NCBI RefSeq assembly: GCF_900090205.1 | Contig: NZ_LT607802.1 | Span: 2,222,554 to 2,286,553, forward strand | DNA length: 64,000 bases | Reading direction: 5' to 3' | DNA from: Vogesella sp. LIG4 | GTDB lineage: Bacteria > Pseudomonadota > Gammaproteobacteria > Burkholderiales > Chromobacteriaceae | Shown here: one piece after another, positions 44,726 through 53,184 of the stretch | Layout: every line of letters starts with the position of its first letter | Position numbering within the stretch: the stretch's first letter is position 1 | The notes under the pieces: generated by a model | What the model saw: the letters and a program-made list of their open reading frames with translations, nothing else | What the model was told of the DNA's origin: nothing | Databases searched by the model: none | Translations under genes and position numbers: made by a program

Positions 44726-45262
44726 ATGACTACATCCCGCATTACGCTGTGCGAGGCCGAAGAAACACACGCGGCCCAGCTGTTCGGGCTGATCAACTCC
44801 AGCCGCGATGCGCTGGGCCAGTGGCTGCCGTGGGTGGATAGCGCGCAGAGCGAGGAACAGGTGCGCGAATTCCTGCAGCTGCGCACCTGCGAGCGCAGTG
44901 TCGGTGCCTCGCGCACCTGCCTGATCATGGTGGACGATCAGCCGGCCGGCGTGTGCGATCTGCACAGCATCAGCAGCCAGGACTGCCGCGCCAGCCTGGG
45001 CTACTGGCTGGGCGATGCCTACGTCGGCCACGGCATTCTGCCGCAGGCGCTGCAACTGCTGATGGATATCGCCTTCCAGCAGATGGGGCTGCACCGCCTG
45101 GAGATCATTTCCGCTGCGGCCAACCTGCGCAGCTGCGCGGTGGCCGAACGCATGGGCTTCCAGTTGGAAGGCGTGCTGCGCGGCTACCTGCATATCCGCG
45201 ACCGCTACTGGGATGCGCGCATCTACAGCCTGCTGGACAGTGAATGGGCCGCGCTGCCGTGA
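44726..45262 (+). CDS. GNAT acetyltransferase, RimJ/RimL-like
   Basis: The 178-residue protein has the GNAT fold order: LGQWLPWVDSAQSEEQVREF, AGVCDLHSI, then the acetyl-CoA region GYWLGDAYVGHGILPQALQL and IISAAANLRSCAVAERMGF. It resembles ribosomal-protein-serine/alanine N-acetyltransferases, but the target is unknown. It overlaps the start of ribD by up to 19 bases. Confidence 0.87.
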   Translation: MTTSRITLCEAEETHAAQLFGLINSSRDALGQWLPWVDSAQSEEQVREFLQLRTCERSVGASRTCLIMVDDQPAGVCDLHSISSQDCRASLGYWLGDAYVGHGILPQALQLLMDIAFQQMGLHRLEIISAAANLRSCAVAERMGFQLEGVLRGYLHIRDRYWDARIYSLLDSEWAALP

Positions 45263-46368
45263 GCTTCTCCGCCGACGACCACCGCTATATGCAGCAGGCG
45301 CTGCGCCTGGCCGCTGCCGCCACCCGCCGTGCCGCGCCCAACCCGGGCGTGGGCTGCGTGCTGGTGCGCGATGGTGCCGTGATAGGCGAGGGCGCCACCC
45401 TGCAGGTGGGCGGCGATCACGCCGAGATCCAGGCAATCAAGGATTGTTACGCGCGTGGTCTGAGCCCGGTCGGCGCCACCGCCTACGTCACGCTGGAGCC
45501 GTGCAGCCACCACGGCCGCACCCCGCCATGCGCCGGGCGGCTGATTGCGGAAAAAATCGGCCGTGTCGTCGCGGCCATGGTGGACCCGTACCACGAAGTG
45601 GCCGGCCGCGGCATTGCCATGCTGCAGGCGGCCGGCATTCCGGCCGAGGCCGGCCTGCTGGAGGCCGAGGCGCGGCGCGTGCATCGCGGCTTCCTGTCGC
45701 GTGTCAGCCGGCAGCGGCCGTTTGTTACGCTGAAGGCGGCGGCCACGCTGGATGGCAAGACCGCGTTGCTCAACGGCGTCAGCCAGTGGATCACCTCGGC
45801 CGATGCCCGTCGCGACGTGCACGCGCTGCGTGCGGCCAACTGTGCCGTGCTCACCGGCAGCGGCACCGTGCTGGCGGACGACCCGCAGCTGACGGTGCGC
45901 GACGCCCCCTGCCTGCGCCAGCCGGCGCGGGTAGTGGTGGATGGCCAGCTCGCCACCGCACCGAAGGCTCGTATCTACGACACCACGCAGGCGCCGACCT
46001 GGCTGGCTACCACGGTAACGGACGAAACACGGCTGGCACCGTACCGCGCGCGCGGCGTGCTGCTGCTGACGCTGCCGGGTGCCGACGGGCGCGTGGATCT
46101 GGCGGCGCTGCTCACCGCGCTGGCCACTGCCGGCATCAACGAACTGATGGTGGAAGCCGGCGCCGGTCTTAACGGGGCACTGCTGCAGGCCGCACTGGTG
46201 GACGAGGTGGTGCTGTACCTGGCGCCCTACCTGGCCGGCGATGCCGCGCGCGGCCTGTTCGACTGGCCGGCGCTGCACTCGCTGGACGACAAGCTGCCGC
46301 TGGATATCGACGACGTGCGCAAAGTGGGCTGCGATCTGCGCCTGACGTTGCGGCCGCGTGGCCGCTGA
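45244..46368 (+). CDS. ribD: Bifunctional riboflavin enzyme RibD
   Basis: A 374-residue protein. The N-terminal deaminase domain has NPGVGCVLVRDG, the zinc histidine and acid in HAE (about H59), and LEPCSHHGRTPPC; the C-terminal reductase domain has VTLKAAATLDGKTALLNGVS and LMVEAGAGLNGALLQ. It does steps two and three of riboflavin synthesis. A GTG at 45259 that overlaps the previous stop (GTGA) is an equally plausible start. No FMN riboswitch is visible. Confidence 0.94.
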   Translation: MGRAAVSFSADDHRYMQQALRLAAAATRRAAPNPGVGCVLVRDGAVIGEGATLQVGGDHAEIQAIKDCYARGLSPVGATAYVTLEPCSHHGRTPPCAGRLIAEKIGRVVAAMVDPYHEVAGRGIAMLQAAGIPAEAGLLEAEARRVHRGFLSRVSRQRPFVTLKAAATLDGKTALLNGVSQWITSADARRDVHALRAANCAVLTGSGTVLADDPQLTVRDAPCLRQPARVVVDGQLATAPKARIYDTTQAPTWLATTVTDETRLAPYRARGVLLLTLPGADGRVDLAALLTALATAGINELMVEAGAGLNGALLQAALVDEVVLYLAPYLAGDAARGLFDWPALHSLDDKLPLDIDDVRKVGCDLRLTLRPRGR

Positions 46369-46393
46369 TTTCGCGCTTGGTGCGTTTTCGGAA

Positions 46394-46422
46394 TTGTCTG
46401 ATAAAGAATGAGGCGCTATGCT
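46394..46422 (+). promoter_or_regulatory. Sigma-70-type promoter
   Basis: TTGTCT (46394-46399), 17 bases, TATGCT (46417-46422), followed by the unknown gene at 46469. Confidence 0.5.
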
Positions 46423-46468
46423 GGGGCCCGCGCGGGAAGCACGCGCGTAATTCTGGAGACAGCCACGC

Positions 46469-47155
46469 ATGAGCAGCGCGGATAAAGGCAGCAAACAAGA
46501 AACGGGTGATGCGCAGGACGCACTGGATGCCTACCTGCGGCTACTGGAAAGCAAGGGGGCGGATAGCGAGGTACTGGTACTGCGCCGCCGTGTGCTGTCG
46601 CGGCTGAACCTGCTGATGCGCGGCCAGCCGCGCAACACCACCATCTACCGCTCCGCGGTGGATGCGTTGTTATCGCTGTGTCTGCCGGAAGACCGCCCCG
46701 GCGCCATGACCGCCGCGCGCGAGTACTACTATTTCTGGATCGGCGACGTGAAGAAAGTCACCGAGATGAACGCCCGCTCCGGCTTCACCACCCGCCACGT
46801 ACGCCTGCCGGTACTGTCCTCCTTCGATGACCTGCAGCAGCGCATGCAGCAGGACGGCTACAGCCAGTTCCCGCCGTCGCTGGAGCTGTACCTGGGCCAG
46901 CTGTACGAGCTGGGTTCCGAGGAAGAAGTGCTGGGCGAGCGCGGCGCGCTGCTCAAGCCGCTCTTGTACCTGCTGCACGATCAGAGCCACCACCCGGACA
47001 GCTACCGCATGGCGGTGGATGCCATGCTGCTGCACCTGAGCGACAGCGAGGCCAAGGAGAGCTTCCTCTCCATCGCCCGCGAATTCTTCTACTACTGGCT
47101 GTCGTTCCCGGATGCCGACGTGCGCGGCCAGTTCGGGGAGGCGCAATCTGCCTGA
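46469..47155 (+). CDS. Unknown protein with internal duplication
   Basis: A 228-residue soluble, mostly helical protein. Residues 60-90 (YRSAVDALL ... AREYYYFW) are repeated at 179-210 (YRMAVDAMLL ... AREFFYYW), so each half carries an equivalent helical hairpin. No known domain is recognised. TGGAG about 10 bases upstream supports the ATG, and a promoter lies at 46394-46422, so it is probably a single-gene unit. An open region of about 200 bases with a 10-mer copy separates it from the next gene. Confidence 0.65.
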   Translation: MSSADKGSKQETGDAQDALDAYLRLLESKGADSEVLVLRRRVLSRLNLLMRGQPRNTTIYRSAVDALLSLCLPEDRPGAMTAAREYYYFWIGDVKKVTEMNARSGFTTRHVRLPVLSSFDDLQQRMQQDGYSQFPPSLELYLGQLYELGSEEEVLGERGALLKPLLYLLHDQSHHPDSYRMAVDAMLLHLSDSEAKESFLSIAREFFYYWLSFPDADVRGQFGEAQSA

Positions 47156-47352
47156 GTACGATCTCGCCCGCCTGGGCGAGACAAGGCAGAAACGGCCGGG
47201 GGGCGCGGAGTTTGCCAATGCTCAGCGTGCCGCCGCCGCCGTTTATAACACCGCAGCGCCGCAGATCGTGGCCAGCTGTTCCGCCGGCCAATTGAGCGCC
47301 GGCGTTGCCAATGGCATCATGCGGCCAACCCTGATTTCACCCGGAGTACCGC

Positions 47353-48837
47353 ATGAGCGCACCTGCCTACCAGCAACTGGAAACCATCTTTACCCGCCTG
47401 TACCGCTACCAGCACCTGGCGGCCATTGCCGGCTGGGACCAGGCGGCAATGATGCCGCCCCAGGGCAACGATGCCCGCGGTGCCGCCATGGCCGAGCTGT
47501 CGGTGCTGATGCACGGCACGCTGACCGACCCGCAGCTCAAGAGCTGGCTGGCTGCCGCCGAACAGGAAGACCTCGACGCCACCCAACGCGCCTCGCTGCG
47601 CGAAATGCGCCGCAGCTGGCAGCATGCCAACCTGCTGCCGGCTTCGCTGGTGGAGGCCAAGGCGCTGGCCGGCAGCCGTTGCGAGCACGCCTGGCGCGAG
47701 CAGCGCAAGGCCAACGACTGGCAGGGCTTCCTGCAGAACTTCCGCGAAGTACTGCGCCTGTCGCGTGAAGAGGCGCAGCTGCTGGCCGACGCCACCGGCA
47801 AGGGCCGCTACGACGCGCTGATGGACAAATACGAGCCGGGGATGAACAGCGCCGAAGTCGAGCGCATCTTCGGCGACGTGAAAAGCTGGCTGCCGGGGCT
47901 GATCCGCCAGGCCATGGACAAGCAGGCCGGTGAAACGCTGCAGGCGGCCAAGGGGCCGTTTGCGGTGGAGAGCCAGCGCGCGCTGGGCATGGAGATCATG
48001 GGCCTGCTGGGTTTCGATTTCGATGCCGGCCGGCTGGATGTCTCTGTACACCCGTTCTGCGGTGGCGTGGCCGAGGACGTGCGCATCACCACCCGTTACC
48101 GCACCGATGACTTCATGCAGAGCATGATGGGCATCGTGCACGAGACCGGCCATGCCCGCTACGAGCAACGCCTGCCGCGCGAACTGGTACACCTGCCGGT
48201 GGGCCAGGCGCGGTCGATGGGCATTCACGAAAGCCAGAGCCTGTCGTTCGAGATGCAGCTGGGCCGTGGCCCGGCCTTCCTCAAGCTGATCGCGCCGCTG
48301 GTGCGCAAGCACCTGGGCGAGCAGCCTGCGTTCGATGCGGCCAACCTGTCGCGCATGTATACCCGCGTTCGCCCCGGCTTCATCCGCGTGGATGCCGACG
48401 AGCTGACCTACCCGGCGCACGTGATCCTGCGCTTCGAAATCGAGCGCGCGCTGATCGAGGGCGACATCGAGGCCGAGGACATTCCGGCGCTGTGGGACGA
48501 GAAAATGCAGGCCTACCTGGGCATCGACACCCGCGGCAACTATCGCGACGGCTGCATGCAGGACATCCACTGGACCGACGGCAGCTTCGGCTACTTCCCC
48601 AGCTACACCCTGGGTGCCATGTACGCGGCGCAATACTTCGCCACCATTCGTCGCCAGGTGCCGGATCTGGACGCGCGCATCGCCGCCGGCGATCTGGCGC
48701 CGGTGTTCGACTGGCTGGAAGCCAATATCTGGTCGCAGGCCAGCCGCTGGGAAACCGGCGAACTGGTGCAGCGCGCCACCGGCGAGGCGCTGAACCCGAC
48801 GCACTTCCGCGCGCACCTGGAAGCGCGTTACCTGTAA
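47353..48837 (+). CDS. M32 carboxypeptidase Taq-type metallopeptidase
   Basis: A 494-residue peptidase with the zinc motif HETGH at residues 263-267, preceded by VHPFCGGVAEDVRITTRY and followed by GIHESQSLSFEMQ (third ligand glutamate) and PRVRPGFIRVDADELTYPAH-type sequence. These are hallmarks of family M32, which removes C-terminal residues from peptides in the cytosol. No signal peptide is present. Confidence 0.95.
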   Translation: MSAPAYQQLETIFTRLYRYQHLAAIAGWDQAAMMPPQGNDARGAAMAELSVLMHGTLTDPQLKSWLAAAEQEDLDATQRASLREMRRSWQHANLLPASLVEAKALAGSRCEHAWREQRKANDWQGFLQNFREVLRLSREEAQLLADATGKGRYDALMDKYEPGMNSAEVERIFGDVKSWLPGLIRQAMDKQAGETLQAAKGPFAVESQRALGMEIMGLLGFDFDAGRLDVSVHPFCGGVAEDVRITTRYRTDDFMQSMMGIVHETGHARYEQRLPRELVHLPVGQARSMGIHESQSLSFEMQLGRGPAFLKLIAPLVRKHLGEQPAFDAANLSRMYTRVRPGFIRVDADELTYPAHVILRFEIERALIEGDIEAEDIPALWDEKMQAYLGIDTRGNYRDGCMQDIHWTDGSFGYFPSYTLGAMYAAQYFATIRRQVPDLDARIAAGDLAPVFDWLEANIWSQASRWETGELVQRATGEALNPTHFRAHLEARYL

Positions 48838-48852
48838 GTCCTGGTGTTGTGG

Positions 48853-48887
48853 AAACGGCGGCAGCCTGCGGGCGAGCCGCCGTTTTT
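48853..48887 (+). terminator. Terminator after the M32 peptidase gene
   Basis: AAACGGCGG and CCGCCGTTT pair across a 15-base loop, followed by Ts. Confidence 0.75.
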
Positions 48888-48950
48888 GTTGCTTGCCTGC
48901 TTGCGGCCAACCTTATGTCACAACGGCGGATAGCCCAGCGGGCATCCGCC

Positions 48951-49446
48951 CTACCTTTGCGCTCGGAAGAGAACAACGGCGGCTCATGGCGAACCGCCGT
49001 TGTTGTTTGCCGCGAAGTAGGGCGGAAGCCCCGCAGGGGCGTTCCGCCATCATGCGGCCAACGTTGAGGGTTGGCCGCATGTGCCATGTCGTGGCTGTCT
49101 CGACCTGTCGCCCGAACCGGTAGGGCGGGTTGAACCAGCGGTTCATACCCGCGTGAGCCACCAGCGCTGCGCGGGTATGGCTTGCAGCCAACCTGCCCTA
49201 CGCTTGTGCTCGGAACGGAACAACGGCGGCTCATGGTGAGCCGCCGTGTTGTTTGCCGCGAAGTAGGGCGGAAGCCCCGCCGGGGTGTTCCGCCATCATG
49301 CGGCCAACGGTGAGGGTTGGCCGCATGGCCATGTCGTGACTGTTTCGACCTGTCGCCCGAACCGGTAGGGCGGGTTGAACCAGCGGTTCATACCCGCGTG
49401 CACCAGCGCGCTGCGCGGGTATGACCTGCAGCCAACCCGCCCTACG
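48951..49446. repeat. Tandem intergenic repeat, two units of about 246 bases
   Basis: Units start near 48951 and 49198 and share GAACAACGGCGGCTCATGG, then GTTTGCCGCGAAGTAGGGCG, GAAGCCCCGC-GGGG, ATGCGGCCAAC ... GTTGGCCGCAT, GTCGCCCGAACCGGTAGGGC, GGGTTGAACCAGCGGTTCAT and ACCCGCGTG. They resemble the repeat block at 7342-7757 in the TAGGGCGG, GGTTCA(T/A)ACCCGCG and CCGCCCTACG portions. Each unit holds an inverted pair of the abundant 10-mer (49053/49070 and 49299/49316). No gene is supported here. Confidence 0.85.
49053..49079. repeat. Inverted pair of the 10-mer in repeat unit
   Basis: TGCGGCCAAC at 49053-49062 and GTTGGCCGCA at 49070-49079 flank a 7-base loop. A matching pair is at 49299-49308 and 49316-49325 in the second unit. 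Confidence 0.8.
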
Positions 49447-49457
49447 TGCTCATGCCG

Positions 49458-50906
49458 TTACGTCTGTGCGCGCCGTACCCGTGCACTGCGCGCCAGTTCG
49501 CCCAGCCGCTGCAGTGCGCCAACATAGCGCTCGTCCAGCGGCTGGCAGCAGGACAGCCGCAGCGCATTGCGGTAGCGGCCGCTTGGCGAGTACAGCGGGC
49601 CGGGCGAGATGCTGATGCGCTCGGCGATGGCGGCGTGGAACAGCGCCACCGTGTCGTAGTCCTCCGGCAGCTCCACCCAGATCAGGAAGCCGCCGCTGGG
49701 GGTGGTGGCGTGGGTGCCGGGCGGGAAGTGCTCGGCGATCAGCGCGCGCACCTTGTCCACGTGCAGCGCGTAGCGGCGCTTGAGCGCGCGCAGGTGGTGG
49801 TCGTAGCCGCCGGATTCCAGGAAGGTGCCCAGCGTTTCGCACAGCACCAGCGGCTCGGCGATGGAGCTGGCGAACTTCAGCTTCTTGATCTCCTCGCCAA
49901 AGCGGCCGCCTTCCAGCCAGCCGACGCGGAAGTCCGGCGCCAGCGTCTTGGTGTAGCTGGCGCAGACCAGTACCCAGCCGTCCTGGTCGAAAGCCTTCAC
50001 CGCCGGCTGCAGTGCGTCGCCGAACTGCAGCTCGGCATACAGCGCGTCCTCGATCAGCGGCACGCGGTGGCGGTTCACCAGTGCGGCCAACCTTTTCTTG
50101 TTGTCGGTGGGCATGCTGCAACCCAGCGGGTTGTGCACATTGGGCATGGCGATGATGGCGTTGAGGCGCTTTTCCTGCAGCAGCAGTTCCAGCGCGTCCA
50201 GCGCCAGGCCGTGCTGCGGGTCGGTGGGAATCTCCACCGCCTTCAGCCCCAGGCTGTTGAACAGCGGCAGCAGGTTGAAGTAGGTGGGCGATTCGATGCC
50301 CACGGTGTCGCCGGGGCGGGTGATGGCGCGCAACGCCAGCTGCAGTGCCTCCATGGCGCCGTGGGTGAGGATGATGTTGTCGGCCTGCAGCGCCATGCCC
50401 AGCTCCAGCCCGCGGCGGGCGATCTGGGTGCGCAGCCGTTCCGAGCCCGGCGGCAGCGCGTAGTTGCCCACCAGCCCCGGCTGTTTGCGTAGCACCTGGC
50501 CCATCAGCCGCGCCAGCCGGGCGGAGGGGTAGAAGTCGCCGCCGCGCGGGCAGGCCAGTGCCATGTCGATGTAGCCCGGTGTCTGCTGCGCCTTCAATGC
50601 CGCGCCGATCAGATCCAGCACTGCGCCGTCGGTGCCGCGTGCCGGGCCGGGGCGGTGGCTGGCGCCGCGCGCCGGCGACGGCAGCCGCGAGCGCACGTAG
50701 TAGCCGCTTTGCGGCCGCGCCTCGATCAGGCCGCGGTCTTCCAGCACGCGGTAGGCGGCCACCACGGTGTTGAGCGACAGCTGGCGGCTGCTGGCGGTCT
50801 TGCGCACCGAGGGCAGGCGCGAGCCGGGTGGCAGGGTGCCCAGGTTGATGGCGGAGGACAGGTCATCGGCTAGCTGCTGGTACAGGGTGGCGGTGCTCAT
50901 CGGCAT
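49458..50906 (-). CDS. MocR-type regulator (GntR helix-turn-helix fused to aminotransferase fold)
   Basis: A 482-residue protein with an N-terminal GntR winged helix (LPPGSRLPSVRKTASSRQLS then VVAAYRVLEDRGLIEARPQS) and a fold-I aminotransferase domain with the PLP lysine in CASYTKTLAPDFRVGW and YFNLLPLF, PNVHNPLG motifs. MocR proteins sense PLP or amino-acid adducts and regulate divergent genes. Here the LysE exporter and an amino-acid racemase lie divergently, with direct and inverted repeats between. An in-frame ATG at 50900 is an alternative start. Confidence 0.88.
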   Translation of the reverse strand: MPMSTATLYQQLADDLSSAINLGTLPPGSRLPSVRKTASSRQLSLNTVVAAYRVLEDRGLIEARPQSGYYVRSRLPSPARGASHRPGPARGTDGAVLDLIGAALKAQQTPGYIDMALACPRGGDFYPSARLARLMGQVLRKQPGLVGNYALPPGSERLRTQIARRGLELGMALQADNIILTHGAMEALQLALRAITRPGDTVGIESPTYFNLLPLFNSLGLKAVEIPTDPQHGLALDALELLLQEKRLNAIIAMPNVHNPLGCSMPTDNKKRLAALVNRHRVPLIEDALYAELQFGDALQPAVKAFDQDGWVLVCASYTKTLAPDFRVGWLEGGRFGEEIKKLKFASSIAEPLVLCETLGTFLESGGYDHHLRALKRRYALHVDKVRALIAEHFPPGTHATTPSGGFLIWVELPEDYDTVALFHAAIAERISISPGPLYSPSGRYRNALRLSCCQPLDERYVGALQRLGELARSARVRRAQT

Positions 50907-50909
50907 CTC

Positions 50910-50973
50910 GTGACAGCGGGGTGGAAAAGTGATGGTGACAGTTGCCTGCTGCCGGTAACTGTCACCGTGACAA
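50910..50973. promoter_or_regulatory. Candidate MocR operator with repeated GTGACA
   Basis: GTGACAG occurs at 50910-50916 and 50935-50941 and GTGACAA at 50967-50973. In addition GGTGACAGTT (50934-50943) and AACTGTCACC (50957-50966) form a perfect 10-base inverted repeat with a 13-base spacer. The block sits between divergent mocR-type and lysE-type genes. Confidence 0.6.
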
Positions 50974-51053
50974 TAACAAATCCGTGCGGCTGTAACCAGA
51001 GTTGGCGCGCCATTAGCATGTACTCATCGCTATCCGTTCATGAGGAGCAAGCC

Positions 51054-51662
51054 ATGCTGAGCTGGCCATTACTGAGTTATGTCGCGCTGATGTCCGTTAC
51101 CCCCGGCCCCAATAACCTGATGTTGGCCGCATCCGGAGTCAATTTCGGCTGGCGCCGCACCGTGCCGCACATGCTGGGCATTTCCGGCGGCCACGGTTTG
51201 CAGATCCTGCTGGTGTCGCTGCTGCTGGGCTGGGTGCTGGCGCTGCTGGAACAGGGGCGGCTGTGGCTGGCGCTGGCCGGCTGTAGCTACCTGTTCTGGC
51301 TGTCGTGGCAGGTATGGCGCGCCGGTGCGCCGCAGGGGCGGCAGGCGGGCAAGCCGCTGGGCTTCATCGGTGCGGCGGCGTTCCAGTGGGTGAATCCCAA
51401 GGCCTGGGTGATGGTGGTGAATACCAGTGTGCTGTTCCTGCCGCACGATGCCACCGCCGGACATTCGCTGCTGCTGGCACTGATCTGCGCCATGGTGAAC
51501 CTGCCGTGCATCGCGGTGTGGGCCGGCATGGGTGACGCGCTGCGCCACCACCTGGCGCGCGAGCGGGTGCGGCTGTGGTTCAATGGCGTGATGGCCACGG
51601 CGATGGCGGCGACTGCCGGCTACCTGCTGTGGGATGAACTGTTGCTGGCGGGGGTATGGTGA
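51054..51662 (+). CDS. LysE-family amino acid exporter
   Basis: A 202-residue inner-membrane protein with about six hydrophobic segments. MLSWPLLSYVALMSVTPGPN has the conserved TPGPNN of LysE/RhtB exporters, followed by GHGLQILLVSLLLG and WVNPKAWVMVVNTS. GAGGAG about 6 bases before the ATG at 51054 decides the start. The stop overlaps the next start (TGATG). It probably exports an amino acid linked to the racemase downstream. Confidence 0.9.
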   Translation: MLSWPLLSYVALMSVTPGPNNLMLAASGVNFGWRRTVPHMLGISGGHGLQILLVSLLLGWVLALLEQGRLWLALAGCSYLFWLSWQVWRAGAPQGRQAGKPLGFIGAAAFQWVNPKAWVMVVNTSVLFLPHDATAGHSLLLALICAMVNLPCIAVWAGMGDALRHHLARERVRLWFNGVMATAMAATAGYLLWDELLLAGVW

Positions 51663-52363
51663 TGCGTTATCTGGGGCTGCTGGGCGGCATGAGCTGGGAA
51701 TCGACACTGCATTACTACCAGCTGATCAACGAAGGCGTGCGCGCACGCCTTGGCGGGTTGCACTCGGCGCCGCTGCTGCTGCACAGCGTGGATTTCGCCC
51801 CGGTGGCCGCGCGGCAGCGCGCCGGGGAATGGCAGGCGCTGGGCACGCAGCTGGCGGCCGCCGCGCAGGGGCTGCAGCAGGCCGGGGCCGGGGCGCTGCT
51901 GCTGTGTACCAATACCATGCACAAGGTGGCGCCGGCCATCGAGGCGGCGGTGGATGTGCCGCTGCTGCACATTGCCGACCCGACCATTGCCGCGCTGCAG
52001 GCCGCCGGCGTGCAGCGCGTGGGCCTGCTCGGCACCCGCTTCACCATGGACGAGGCGTTCTACCGCGACAGGTTGGCCGCAGCCGGTTTGCAGGTGCTGT
52101 TGCCGGACGAAGCCGGCCGCAGCGAGGTACATCGGGTGATCTTCGACGAGCTGTGCCTGGGCCGGGTGCTGCCGGCCTCGCGCACGGCTTACCAGCGGGA
52201 GATCGCCGCCATGCAGGCGGCTGGTGCGCAGGCGGTGATCCTGGGCTGCACCGAGATCGGCATGCTGCTGGGCGCGGACGACAGCCCGCTGCCGCTGTTC
52301 GACACCACCGCGCTGCACGCGGCGGCAGCGGTGGCGTGGCTCACCGCCGGCGCCACTTATTGA
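51662..52363 (+). CDS. Aspartate/glutamate racemase family protein
   Basis: A 233-residue cofactor-independent racemase. LGLLGGMSWESTLHYYQLIN opens the fold, and the two catalytic cysteines are in LCTNTMHKVA and ILGCTEIGML. This pattern is typical of aspartate racemases (YgeA group) rather than MurI. ATG 51662 overlaps the LysE stop; an in-frame ATG at 51656 adds two residues. The substrate is inferred only. Confidence 0.9.
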   Translation: MRYLGLLGGMSWESTLHYYQLINEGVRARLGGLHSAPLLLHSVDFAPVAARQRAGEWQALGTQLAAAAQGLQQAGAGALLLCTNTMHKVAPAIEAAVDVPLLHIADPTIAALQAAGVQRVGLLGTRFTMDEAFYRDRLAAAGLQVLLPDEAGRSEVHRVIFDELCLGRVLPASRTAYQREIAAMQAAGAQAVILGCTEIGMLLGADDSPLPLFDTTALHAAAAVAWLTAGATY

Positions 52364-52425
52364 AAGCTGCCCCCTGCACCGCCGATAATGCAAACAGTGC
52401 GTCATCGCGACGCAGGGGGAAGGCA

Positions 52426-53178
52426 GTGAGCAAGATCTGTTGGGGCACCGTGCTGGCCATGGTGCTGGCCGGTGCGGCACAGGCACAGACCGTGACGGTT
52501 TGTGCCGAGCGCTGGGTGCCGTTTGTCTACCGCGACGACAATGGCGAAGTGAAGGGCCTGGGCGCCGAGGTGCTGCAGCAGGTAGCCCGGCAGCACGATG
52601 CCACCGTGCACTTCCAGTTCCTGTCCATGAGTGGCTGCTACAAGCAGGCCGCCGCCGGGCGCGCCGATGTGGTGGCTTTTGCCACGGCGCGGGAAACCCC
52701 GGCGGGCTGGCTGCAGAACCAGCGGCCGCTGGTGTACTGGCCGCTGCATGCCTGGGTGTCGTCCACGCTGCCGGAACAGCGCTATCACGAGTTGCAGCAG
52801 TTCGCCGGCCTGCGCGTGGCCTGGGTGCCGTCCTACGATTATCCGCAGCCGCTGGTGAAGCAGACGCATTGGCGCCGGGTGGAGGCGCCGGATACCCAGG
52901 CCTCATTCACCATGCTGGCCGGCGGCCGGGTGGACGTGGTGTTCGATGACTACCAGGCCACGCAGGACATCGCCCGCCAGCTCGGCGGCCGGGTCAAGCG
53001 GCTGGAAGGGCTGGTGGCCAGCCACCATGAAACGTTCAGCATTCGCCCCGGGCTGGAGTGGCTGCGCGACGGCATCGAGCAGGAGGCCGCCAGGCTGGCC
53101 GAGAACGGCACGCTGGAGCAGTTCTACCTGCAGTATTTCCGCGTCAGCTGGGGGCAGGTGCTGGCGGTGCCGCACTGA
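52426..53178 (+). CDS. Periplasmic solute-binding-like protein (family 3 type)
   Basis: A 250-residue protein with a signal peptide (VSKICWGTVLAMVLAGAAQA) and a mature domain starting VTVCAERWVPFVYRDDNG and continuing GLGAEVLQQVARQ, with AAAGRADVVAFATA and GGRVDVVFDDYQATQ. A GTG start is supported by GGGGGAAGG just upstream. No permease is adjacent; it resembles the orphan proteins encoded at 1598 and 9863. Cysteines in CAERW and SGCYKQ may form a disulfide. Confidence 0.75.
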   Translation: MSKICWGTVLAMVLAGAAQAQTVTVCAERWVPFVYRDDNGEVKGLGAEVLQQVARQHDATVHFQFLSMSGCYKQAAAGRADVVAFATARETPAGWLQNQRPLVYWPLHAWVSSTLPEQRYHELQQFAGLRVAWVPSYDYPQPLVKQTHWRRVEAPDTQASFTMLAGGRVDVVFDDYQATQDIARQLGGRVKRLEGLVASHHETFSIRPGLEWLRDGIEQEAARLAENGTLEQFYLQYFRVSWGQVLAVPH

Positions 53179-53184
53179 GCAGGC

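Noticed and set aside
45131..45258. FMN riboswitch before ribD
   Set aside because: The upstream DNA is coding sequence of the acetyltransferase and no RFN-element conserved blocks are visible.
45244..45262. Fusion of the GNAT protein with RibD
   Set aside because: The genes are in different frames and only overlap by a few bases.
47317..48816. Long minus-strand frame opposite the M32 peptidase
   Set aside because: Antisense shadow; the plus frame has HETGH and all M32 signatures.
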